Source: Actinomyces sp. 432 (lineage in GTDB: Bacteria; Actinomycetota; Actinomycetes; Actinomycetales; Actinomycetaceae). Taken from it: a stretch of 64,000 bases of DNA. The position numbers and the translations under genes are program-made. Shown piece after piece: positions 51,991 to 60,239 of the stretch (positions within the stretch are counted from its first letter, which is position 1; every line of letters starts with the position of its first letter). Under the pieces are notes generated by a model. It had not been told where the DNA came from. It worked only from the letters and a program-made list of their open reading frames with translations, and did not search any database. The stretch is from the NCBI RefSeq assembly GCF_009930875.1, contig NZ_CP025249.1:2914001-2978000 (forward strand), read 5' to 3'.

Positions 51991-52484
51991 TACTCGCCTC
52001 CAGAGCTGCGCCGACCGCGGCCCTTGCGTCGATCCCGCTTGGCCCGCTTGTCCTGCTCAGCCTGCGCCCACTCGATGCGCCTAGTCAGCCAGGCGCGCGT
52101 GTCCGCGGTGAGCATCTTGTTGTCCTCCAGCAGGCCGCCGGCGCGCAGCCGGGTGAACTCCAGGTACTCGGGATTGCGGGTACGCCCGTACTGGCGCTCC
52201 GCCTCACGTAGATCGGATGCGTCCCGTGCGACCTGCCGCTCGATCATCTGTCTGCCCAGCAGCAGGAAGATCGCCAGCACCAGCGCCACAATGCTGCCGT
52301 AGCCCTGAGTCGGTCCGTAAAGCAGGGCTGCCAGGACGGATAGCCCGATGGCGGGCCCCATCATGCCGTAGGTGTAGCCCTCGGAGCGGCCGTCGTGGCC
52401 GCGCGCCCAGGCGCGGAGCTTGGCCCGCCCGTCCGGGTCTCCCCCGTTGAACCAGTCGCGTACCCGCCCGCCGACGCCGCTCAT
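51990..52484 (-). CDS. Small membrane protein between two HAD genes
   Basis: 164 residues from ATG 52484, overlapping the stop of the upstream HAD gene (ATGA). N-terminal MSGVGGRVRDWFNGGDPDGR, then a membrane region MMGPAIGLSVLAALLYGPTQ and GSIVALVLAIFLLLGRQMIE (two helices). The C-terminal half is charged and basic (LRRRIEWAQAEQDKRAKRDR end). Possibly coupled to the HAD proteins; no family recognised. Confidence 0.7.
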   Translation of the reverse strand: MSGVGGRVRDWFNGGDPDGRAKLRAWARGHDGRSEGYTYGMMGPAIGLSVLAALLYGPTQGYGSIVALVLAIFLLLGRQMIERQVARDASDLREAERQYGRTRNPEYLEFTRLRAGGLLEDNKMLTADTRAWLTRRIEWAQAEQDKRAKRDRRKGRGRRSSGGE

Positions 52485-53278
52485 CGCGCTGCCCCCTCAA
52501 GCAGCTCGTCGATGAGCTCGGCCATGGAGCCCACCGAGCGCTCGCAGGCGGCGACGACGTCGGGCGGGGACCAGGGCAGGCAGATGGCGTGGTCGGCAAC
52601 CGCGTGCATGGAGATGTCGTTCCAGGAATCGCCGACGCTCCAGGTCTCGATCCGCTCGCCGGCCAGCGGCCCGTCGGCGCTGGTGAGTGAGTCAACCAGG
52701 TCGCTCAGGCCGGCACCCTTGGTGGCACCGGCGGGGATGACGTCGAGGAACTCCTGATTGCGGACCACCTCGATCTGATCCGGCCAGCGGGCGGTGAGGT
52801 CGGCGACGATGCGCTCCCGCACGGCGTCGTCGCGTACCCGCATGGGCACGCCGATGAACCGGTGACCCGGCATCTCCTCCACCGCCATGGGCCGGAAGAT
52901 CTCCAGGATCGGGGAGGTCTCATGGTAGGTATCGGACAGGATGTGGTCGGCCTCCATGGTGGTGCCGAAGACGGTGAGCCCGTCGATGCCCTGCAGGAAG
53001 CTGGCAATCTCGTGCGCGACGCCGTCGGGCAGGTAGCGGGCGGACAGGACCCGGTATTCGCCGTCGATCAGGACGGCGCCAGTGAAGGTGACGGCGTAGT
53101 CGAACTCCAGGCCCAGGGGCGTCAGGGTGTGACGGGTCGCGAAGACGGACTTGCCGGTGTCCACCACCAGCAGGTTGCCGACATCCCGCCAGCGCTGCAT
53201 GGCGTCCAGGTCCGCGGAGCTGACGCGCCGGTCAAACAGGACCGTGCCGTCCAGGTCGGTAGCGATGAGTTGGCGCAC
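52481..53278 (-). CDS. HAD hydrolase, Cof/type IIB
   Basis: 265 residues. Motif I ATDLDGTVLFDRRV, motif II VDTGKS, motif III Lys in TKGAGLSDLV and motif IV GDSWNDISMHAV fit the HAD-IIB (Cof) group. The cap between motifs II and III is the alpha-beta type. Members remove phosphate from sugars and nucleotide-like substrates. The gene downstream is coupled to its stop. Confidence 0.88.
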   Translation of the reverse strand: MRQLIATDLDGTVLFDRRVSSADLDAMQRWRDVGNLLVVDTGKSVFATRHTLTPLGLEFDYAVTFTGAVLIDGEYRVLSARYLPDGVAHEIASFLQGIDGLTVFGTTMEADHILSDTYHETSPILEIFRPMAVEEMPGHRFIGVPMRVRDDAVRERIVADLTARWPDQIEVVRNQEFLDVIPAGATKGAGLSDLVDSLTSADGPLAGERIETWSVGDSWNDISMHAVADHAICLPWSPPDVVAACERSVGSMAELIDELLEGAAR

Positions 53279-53381
53279 TGCTTCTCCTGCCGGGCCGAGG
53301 TATGTGCTGGGTTACAGCTTACTGACTGCACCCCCGAAGCGCGTAGAACTACCGGCAGCAGAAGCTGCTTGAATCCTCGTT

Positions 53382-53852
53382 TCAGGAGGCGACGCGAGTA
53401 ATCGCCACCACGATCATTACGCCGCCGCCGATGACCTGGAGCATGCCCCAGTACTGCATCGGAATCCAGAACATGGTGTGACGGTTGCGCAGGCCACGCT
53501 GGAGGCGGGCGCGCTCCCGTTCCACCAGGGAGCCAACCTGCTGCTGGGCCTCCTCTACGCTGCGCGGAGCCGGCACGCCCGGTGCGGCTTGGAAGGCGCC
53601 GGCCTGCACCCGACCCAACAACTCCTGCTGGTAGTCGGCAAGGCGCTGTTCCGCCTGCCGACTGGGCCGGGTGATATTGAACCACTTACCCACCAAGTAG
53701 CTAGCGAAGCCGAAGAACAGGCAAGCGATCCCGATGCACATCGTCTGGGTCGAGTCACTGCCTCCCAGGGCCGAGGCCGCCGCGGAACCGGCTCCCACAC
53801 CAAGACCCCAGAACAGCAGCGCCAGGACACCACCACCAGTCCAAACAATCAC
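53382..53852 (-). CDS. Membrane protein, function unknown
   Basis: 156 residues with three likely membrane segments: GGGVLALLFWGLGVGAGSAA, MCIGIACLFFGFASYLVGKW and the C-terminal YWGMLQVIGGGVMIVVAITR. Between them is a charged coiled stretch (EAQQQVGSLVERERARLQRG). No signal peptidase site. No family recognised; isolated between the HAD gene and the DUF417 gene. Confidence 0.7.
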   Translation of the reverse strand: MIVWTGGGVLALLFWGLGVGAGSAAASALGGSDSTQTMCIGIACLFFGFASYLVGKWFNITRPSRQAEQRLADYQQELLGRVQAGAFQAAPGVPAPRSVEEAQQQVGSLVERERARLQRGLRNRHTMFWIPMQYWGMLQVIGGGVMIVVAITRVAS

Positions 53853-53989
53853 GCCGCCACGGTAATCGGATCACCAACCACTTACAACTCGGTCACGCGA
53901 CCCAACTGAAATCAGGGCACAGTCACCAAAATCACTTGCCAGTTTCCAGCGCGTCAATGGCTTCCGGTGCGTTTGCGCGGGCGTGCGTG

Positions 53990-54652
53990 TCAGGCCGCGA
54001 CCTCGTCCCGGAGCCGGACATCATCCGACTCCGCCCGGGCCCTACTGGCCTCACGACGCCTGAGGGTGGCCCGGGCCGAGTCGACCAGGAGCACGAAGCC
54101 GGCCCCCATCTGGATGCAGTCCTTGACCACCAGGCGCCCGCGCGCCGACAGGTAGGGGAAGCCGAGGTCGGCGTCGGCCACCCCCTCAGCAGGTGCGGAC
54201 ACCCATGTCTCCGGCGTGGTAACCAGGAACGACAACGTGATGAAGGAGAATCCAATGACCCCCAGCGCGCCAAGCATCCCCAGCTCGGGGCGCATCCAGT
54301 GCGCCGCCAGCAGCAGGCCGATGCCGACGATCGTGACACCGACGAAGATGGCCACCGGGTAGGTCGCGTTGGCCTCGTGCCAGGCACGGTTGGTCGCATT
54401 GAGCACGCCCTCGGCGTTCATGTGGGCCTTGTAGCCGTCGGGGTCACCGATCATCCACCGCATGAAGGGAGAGTTAGCGACGAACGGGATGATTCCGTCC
54501 GCCTCGTACTTAAACCACTTCAATGCGCCGATCCACACAAAGACGATGATGACGCCGACGCGAAGCAGCGTCATAGCCAAGCGGTCCAGGGCGGTGACAC
54601 GTCGCGCAAAGGATTCGATAAGACCGGTACCGGCGGCAGTTCCAGCAGTCAT
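53990..54652 (-). CDS. DUF417 / YkgB-family membrane protein (RclC-like)
   Basis: 220 residues from ATG 54652, preceded by AGAAAGAG. Four membrane segments: VGVIIVFVWIGALKWFKYEA (WIGALKWFKYEADGI is the family hallmark), AIFVGVTIVGIGLLLAAHWM, LGVIGFSFITLSFLVTTPET and GAGFVLLVDSARATL. In E. coli the related RclC belongs to the reactive-chlorine resistance set. Whether the function is shared is not known. The C-terminus is Arg/Asp-rich. Oxidant stress is a plausible role in a mouth- or gut-dwelling host. Confidence 0.85.
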   Translation of the reverse strand: MTAGTAAGTGLIESFARRVTALDRLAMTLLRVGVIIVFVWIGALKWFKYEADGIIPFVANSPFMRWMIGDPDGYKAHMNAEGVLNATNRAWHEANATYPVAIFVGVTIVGIGLLLAAHWMRPELGMLGALGVIGFSFITLSFLVTTPETWVSAPAEGVADADLGFPYLSARGRLVVKDCIQMGAGFVLLVDSARATLRRREASRARAESDDVRLRDEVAA

Positions 54653-54947
54653 GGCGCAACTCTTTCTGTCGTCGAATTGTCTCACGAAAGACACGGGCCT
54701 ACTTGTGAGCATCCGCGTCCTTAGGCGGACCTAAGGCTAAGGTGCCGCACACGGTGACGCAATATGCGCGACGTCGCACCGCTGTGGTCTACGCCACCAT
54801 ATTCCGCCTTGTCATGCAGGCACAGGGTGGCGGCAGCGGCGCTCGGCCAGCCTCAGGCCCTCGCGGGCCCGGGCGACGGTCCGTCCCGGCCGGTGGCGTA
54901 GTCCACCAGCGCCATCAGCCCGGAGCAACCCCGTCACGCACAAGACG

Positions 54948-54986
54948 TCGAGGTCGGCCGAAGTGTGCAACTTCGACCGACCTCGA
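54948..54986 (-). terminator. Hairpin downstream of the PTS operon
   Basis: TCGAGGTCGG-C-CGAAG, loop TGTGCAA, CTTCG-A-CCGACCTCGA: ten plus five paired bases with one mismatch, about 70 bases after the PTS IID stop in transcript order. Likely operon terminator. Its right arm is also the first unit of the 22-bp repeat. Confidence 0.6.
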
Positions 54987-55030
54987 CGGTAACAACAACC
55001 GATCTCGACGGTAATAACGACCGATCTCGG
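54976..55030. repeat. 22-bp direct repeat, about 2.5 copies
   Basis: ACCGAyCTCGACGGTAAyAA starting at 54976, 54998 and (partial, diverging after ACCGATCTCG) 55020. Period exactly 22 bp. Confidence 0.8.
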
Positions 55031-55057
55031 TGGGTGGGGTGGGTGGGGCGATTGGGG

Positions 55058-55914
55058 CTACAGGCCGAGCCAGCCGGTCCAGGCCCCGAAGATGCCGATG
55101 ACGAACATGCCCAGGATGATCCACAGGGCGTTGACCTTCTTATTCAGCAGCCACATGCACACGAAGGTCAGCCCCAGCGCCGCCACGCCGGGCAGCAGCT
55201 GATCGAGGATGTCCTGCAGGGTGGTCTGGGTGACGGTGCCGTCGTCGGCGGTCACCGAGGAGATCACCCCGGGAAGTTGATCGTCGTCCACTTGGCCACC
55301 AGGGCACCCATGACGAACAGACCGGTGATAGCGGCGATCTGCGTGATGCGCTTGAGCTGGCCGCCGCCGACCTCCGTCACCATCGCCGTGCCGCGCTCAT
55401 AGCCCCACTTCAGGCCGTACCAGCGCACCAGGATGCGGATGATATTGATGCCCAGGAAGTAGACGATCGGGCCGAGCCAGGAGCCCGTAAGCGCCAGGGA
55501 GGCGCCCAGCGCCCCCAGCACCGGGCGGACGGTCCCCCAGAAGATGGGGTCGCCGACGCCCGCGAGCGGCCCCATGAGGCCGACCTTGACGTTGGTGATG
55601 GTGTCATCACCGATGTCCTCACCCTTGGCGCGCTGCTCCTCCATGGCGGCGGTGACGCCAAAGACCACCGAGGAGATCCAGGGGTGGGTGTTGTAGAACT
55701 CCAGGTGGCGCTTGAGGGCGGCCGCCTGCTCGGTCTTGTTGGAGGGGTAGAACTTCCGGATCGCCGGCATGAGGGTGATGCAGAAGCCCATGGCCTGCAT
55801 GCGCTCGAAGTTGAAGGAGCCCAGCAGGAACGTGGAGCGCCAGTACATGCTCCGCAAGTCGCGGTTGGTGAGCATGCGCTCGGTGGCGGGAGCGGCGTCA
55901 GTTTGTGTAGACAT
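55058..55914 (-). pseudogene. PTS mannose/fructose/sorbose-family IID component (frameshifted)
   Basis: Start ATG 55914. First frame: LTNRDLRSMYWRSTFLLGSF, NFERMQAMGFCITLMPAIRK, EFYNTHPWISSVVFGVTAAM, MGPLAGVGDPIFWGTVRPVL, all classic IID. It stops after INFPG at 55264. A second frame continues VISSVTADDGTVTQTTLQDI, LDQLLPGVAALGLTFVCMWL, LNKKVNALWIILGMFVIGIF, the normal C-terminal membrane end. One extra base in CCCC 55267-55270 joins them into 285 residues, the family length. IID forms the sugar channel with IIC. Likely a sequencing indel. Confidence 0.9.
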
Positions 55915-55946
55915 GGTCTTGTTTCCTTCCCAGTTCCTTGCCGCGC

Positions 55947-56798
<852 letters not shown>

Positions 56799-56834
56799 GA
56801 GAGTGCTTCCTGGTGGGGATGGATAGGGGTGGGG

Positions 56835-57329
56835 TCAGGCGACAAAGCCCTTGGACTTCAGCGTCTCCATCAGGCCGGCGCGGCCGGAGGAGGGAACCTG
56901 CTGGATGTACTGGGTGATGCCGCGGGAGTCGATCTCCTGGAAGGCCTTGACGTCGTCATCGGAGACGTAGACGGCCTGCGACAGGGCCTTGGTGCCCTGC
57001 TTGAAGGTCATGCCGCCGACGTTGACCTCATCGGCCTGGATGCCCAGGTCGAGCAGGCGCACGATGTCCGCCGGGGTCTCCACGACGATCACGGCCTTGA
57101 GGTTCTCGTACTTGGGGTTCTTGTACACGCGGGCCGCCTTGGCCACGGTCAGCACGTGGACCTTGACCTTGCCGCCGCCGGTCTGGAGCATCAGCGTCTT
57201 GCGCAGCTCGTCGTTGGCGGCGCCGTCGGAGACGGCGAGGATGGCCTCGGCACCCAGGGAGCCGGCCCAGTTGTTGGCGACCTGGCCGTGGACCAGGCGG
57301 GAATCGATGCGCAGGAGCTTGATGTCCAT
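56835..57329 (-). CDS. PTS mannose/fructose/sorbose-family IIB component
   Basis: 164 residues from ATG 57329, overlapping the IIA stop (TGATG). Phosphoryl carrier; the active His is in RIDSRLVHGQVANNW (residue about 15). Further family motifs: AILAVSDGAANDELRKTLML, VETPADIVRLLDLGIQADEV, NVGGMTFKQGTKALSQAVYV. Takes phosphate from IIA and passes it to the sugar moved by IIC/IID. Members of this class act on mannose, fructose, sorbose or galactosamine; the operator shared with the fructanase favours fructose. Confidence 0.94.
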   Translation of the reverse strand: MDIKLLRIDSRLVHGQVANNWAGSLGAEAILAVSDGAANDELRKTLMLQTGGGKVKVHVLTVAKAARVYKNPKYENLKAVIVVETPADIVRLLDLGIQADEVNVGGMTFKQGTKALSQAVYVSDDDVKAFQEIDSRGITQYIQQVPSSGRAGLMETLKSKGFVA

Positions 57330-57780
57330 CAGAGCTCGTCTCCTTCGTCGTCGTCGGAATCGGTGTTGGTGGGTGGGGTGAAGATCTCGGATAGGACCTT
57401 GACGCCGCCGGCGCCGGAGGTCTTGGCGACCTCAACCAGCTCGGCCAGGTCACCGCCGGCCAGGCGGCGGCCGAGGACCTCGATGAGCATGGGCAGGTTC
57501 ACGCCGGTAACGACGTCGGCGTCTTCACGGGCCGCTGCGAAGCGGGCGGCAGCGTTGTAGGGGCTGCCCCGAGCAGGTCCACGAGGATGAGGTACTGGCC
57601 CGAGGCGGAGGAGTCCACGGCGTCGGCGTACTTGGCCAACAGGTCCTCCGGCCCTTCACCGGGATCGAAGCTGATGGGGATGACGTCGTCCTGCGGACCG
57701 GCGATCATGGCGGCGGAGTTGAGCAACCCCTCCGCCAGGTGACCGTGGGCCGCCACGATTACTGCAACAGATGACTGCAA
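57329..57780 (-). pseudogene. PTS mannose-family IIA component (frameshifted)
   Basis: Start 57780 (MQSSVAVIVAAHGHLAEGLL), with the phosphorylated His in AAHGHLAEG (about residue 12). The frame leaves the family at YLILVDLLGAAPTT; the other frame resumes SPYNAAARFAAAREDADVVT, GVNLPMLIEVLGRRLAGGDL, as expected after the DLLGGSPYN motif, and ends in an acidic tail at 57329. One extra base in CCCC 57567-57570 gives 150 residues. First gene of the PTS operon. Likely an indel error, since loss of IIA would disable the system. Confidence 0.9.
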
Positions 57781-57880
57781 CGGCGGGCTCCTGCCAGTTA
57801 CGCACCGCAGCGCGGTGCCTATCGGTTTGTGGGGACGTCATAGCCGCGGCGCCGCGTCCCCGATTGGCTGAAGCATATGC

Positions 57881-57891
57881 CAAATCGTTTG
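57881..57891. promoter_or_regulatory. LacI-type operator candidate upstream of the PTS operon
   Basis: CAAATCGTTTG, an odd palindrome (CAAA-TCG-TTTG), about 100 bases upstream of the IIA start. It lies between possible -35 (TCGTCA) and -10 (TATGCT) boxes on the minus strand. Nearly the same word precedes the fructanase at 60148-60159. Confidence 0.5.
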
Positions 57892-57938
57892 AACTGACGA
57901 CGGTCTATGACGAGGCACACAGTAGCACCCATACGGCC

Positions 57939-60110
57939 TTAGATCTCTGGAACGTTGCGCTCAATTTCATCGAGCCAGGCGGCGGCATCCGCATCGGAGG
58001 GCATCCGCCAGTCTCCGCGCGGGGAGAGCGTGCCGCCGGCAACCACCTTCGGCCCGTTGGGCAGCGTGGAGCGCTTGAACTGATTGGCGAAGAAGCGCCG
58101 GAAGAAGACCAGCTCCCACTTGCGGATGTCGGCGAGCGTGTAGGCGACCTTCTCCTCCTCCGGCAGGCCGGCCGGCCACTGCCCCACCGCCGGGTCCGCC
58201 CAGGCCTTCTCCGCCAGGAACGCAATGCGGGACGGACGCGCACCATGGCGCAGCACGTGCCACAAGGTGAAGTCCTGCAGCGCGTAGGGGCCAATGCGTG
58301 CCTGCGTGGACTGGATGGGCTCACCCTCCGTGGCGGGCACCAGCTCGGGGCTGATCTCGGTGTTCAGCACGGCCAGCAGCACCTCGGAGGCGGCGTCGGA
58401 GAAGATCCGCTCGGCCACCACCCAGCGGATCAGGTGCTGGATGAGTGTCTTGGGCACGCCCGCATTGACGCCGTAGTGCGCCATCTGGTCACCCACTCCG
58501 AAGGTGCACCAGCCCAGCGCCAGCTCGGACAGGTCTCCGGTGCCCAGCACAATGCCGCCACGGGCTCCCGCGATGCGGAACAGGAAGTCCGTGCGCAGCC
58601 CGGCCTGCACGTTCTCGAAGGTGACGTCGTAAACCTCGCGGCCGCGCTCGCCGCGCCCGTAGGGGTGGTCCATGGCGGCCAGCATCTGCTCTGCCACCGG
58701 CCGGATGTCGAGCTCCTCCACGTGGCACCCCAGCGCCTCGGCCAGGGCGAGTGCGTTGTGCTTGGTGGCGGCGGAGGTGGCAAAGCCGGGCATGGTGATG
58801 GCATGAATGTCCGTGCGCGGCCGGCCCAGCCGGTCCATGGCACGGGCGGCGACGATGAGGGCGTGCGTGGAGTCCAGTCCGCCGGACACCCCGATGATGA
58901 GCCTGGGGTTGCCGATGGCGGTCAGCCGCTGCACCAGGGCCGCCACCTGGATGTTGTAGGCCTCGTAGCAGTCCTGGGCCAGGCGCTGCGGATCGTTGGG
59001 AACGAAGGGGAAGCGGTCGACGTCGCGCCGCAGCCCGATGTCGGTGCGCGGCACCGCGAGCGCGGCGCGGGGGATCACCACCGTCTGGAATCCCTCGGGA
59101 CTGCCCCCATCCTGGGGGGCGCGCTGCCCGGCGAGTCGGCGACGGTTGTCGTCAAAGGTGCCCTGGCGCAGGCGCTCGGCGCGCAGGCCCTCGATGTCGA
59201 CGTCGACGACGGTCGCGCGGGCCCCGTCCGGGAACCGCTCGGTCCTGCCCAGCAGGGCGCCGTTCTCATACACGAAGGTCTGGCCGTCCCAGGCCAGGTC
59301 CGTGGAGGACTCCCCCGCCCCGGCGGCGGCGTACACGTAGGCGGCCAGCCCCCGGGCGGAAGAGGCGCGCGCCAGTAGCCGCCGCTGGTCGGCACGGCCC
59401 ACGGTGACCGGGGAGCCGGAGAGGTTGACCAGCACCGTGGCGCCGGCCAGGGCCGCGAGCGAGGACGGCGGCACGGGCACCCACATGTCCTCGCAGACCT
59501 CGGCGTGGAAGACCAGGCCAGGCACGTCCTCGACGTCGAACAGCAGCCTCGCCCCGAGCGGCGCGCTGGCGCCGTCGGGATCGGGGCCGACGCCGGGAAG
59601 GCGGACGGTGGGGGGCAGGCCGTCGGCCCCGGAGGCGAAGTGGCGGGACTCGTAGAACTCCCGGTAACTGGGCACGTAGGACTTGGGGGCGACGCCGCGT
59701 ACCACCCCGCCCTGGATGACGACGGCGCAGTTGAGCAGCCGGTCGCCCACGCGCAGGGGCGCCCCGACTACGAGCGCGGGCAGCAGCTCGGCGCTGGCCA
59801 CCCGGATGGCCTCGATGGCCGCCAGCACGTTGCGCAGCAGCAGCTCGTCCAGCAGCAGGTCGTCGATGGAGTAGCCGGTCAGGGTGAGCTCGGGGAAGGC
59901 CGCCACGGCGACGCCGTCGTCCGCGAGCGCGCGGGCCTGGGCGATGACTGCGTCCGCGTTGGCCCGGGGGTCCCCGAGCACAACCGGCAGGGTCACGGCG
60001 GCCACGCGCGCGAAGCCCTGGTCGTAGGCGGAGTGGAAGACCAGGTCGGAGTGCGCCTGTGCGCGGGGCGCGGCTGGTCCGGTGGTGTCGGTGTGCTCCG
60101 GGTTACTCAT
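57939..60110 (-). CDS. nadE: Glutamine-dependent NAD+ synthetase
   Basis: 723 residues from ATG 60110; a Met 10 codons earlier has no better site. Last step of NAD synthesis. N-terminal nitrilase-type glutaminase: Glu in FPELTLTGYSIDDLLLDELL, Lys in GVAPKSYVPSYREFYESRHF, Cys in FHAEVCEDMWVPVPP. C-terminal synthetase: P-loop GVSGGLDSTHALIVAARAMD, HAITMPGFATSAATKHNALA, GTGDLSELALGWCTFGVGDQ and the end KRSTLPNGPKVVAGGTLSPR. Full length for the two-domain form. It separates the PTS operon from the fructanase, reading away from both control regions. Confidence 0.96.
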   Translation of the reverse strand: MSNPEHTDTTGPAAPRAQAHSDLVFHSAYDQGFARVAAVTLPVVLGDPRANADAVIAQARALADDGVAVAAFPELTLTGYSIDDLLLDELLLRNVLAAIEAIRVASAELLPALVVGAPLRVGDRLLNCAVVIQGGVVRGVAPKSYVPSYREFYESRHFASGADGLPPTVRLPGVGPDPDGASAPLGARLLFDVEDVPGLVFHAEVCEDMWVPVPPSSLAALAGATVLVNLSGSPVTVGRADQRRLLARASSARGLAAYVYAAAGAGESSTDLAWDGQTFVYENGALLGRTERFPDGARATVVDVDIEGLRAERLRQGTFDDNRRRLAGQRAPQDGGSPEGFQTVVIPRAALAVPRTDIGLRRDVDRFPFVPNDPQRLAQDCYEAYNIQVAALVQRLTAIGNPRLIIGVSGGLDSTHALIVAARAMDRLGRPRTDIHAITMPGFATSAATKHNALALAEALGCHVEELDIRPVAEQMLAAMDHPYGRGERGREVYDVTFENVQAGLRTDFLFRIAGARGGIVLGTGDLSELALGWCTFGVGDQMAHYGVNAGVPKTLIQHLIRWVVAERIFSDAASEVLLAVLNTEISPELVPATEGEPIQSTQARIGPYALQDFTLWHVLRHGARPSRIAFLAEKAWADPAVGQWPAGLPEEEKVAYTLADIRKWELVFFRRFFANQFKRSTLPNGPKVVAGGTLSPRGDWRMPSDADAAAWLDEIERNVPEI

Positions 60111-60143
60111 GGCCCGATCCTGGCACAGCCGGGACGACAACTC

Positions 60144-60172
60144 TTGTCAAATCGTTTTGTTCGCCATAGTGT
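60144..60172 (+). promoter_or_regulatory. Fructanase promoter with overlapping LacI-type operator
   Basis: TTGTCA (60144-60149), 17-base spacer, TAGTGT (60167-60172). CAAATCGTTTTG (60148-60159, pattern CAAAnCGnTTTG) overlaps the -35 end and spacer, where a bound repressor would block polymerase. LacI-family operators have this CG-centred form. Confidence 0.6.
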
Positions 60173-60239
60173 TTCTACGCGGCCCGGAGACGGCCGGACC
60201 GCTGTACCCCCACCCTGAATCGCATCGAAGGAGATGCAC

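Larger units (their letters stand above)
54653..55057. other. Intergenic stretch with hairpin and 22-bp repeats
   Basis: No gene supported. Contains a long hairpin (54948-54986) downstream of the PTS operon and two and a half copies of a 22-bp repeat (54976-55030), then a G-rich run GGGTGGGGTGGGTGGGG at about 55029-55048. The rest, upstream of the DUF417 gene, holds nothing I can name. Confidence 0.6.

Noticed and set aside
57771..59378. 535-residue plus-strand open frame
   Set aside because: Antisense to nadE; no domain or ribosome site.
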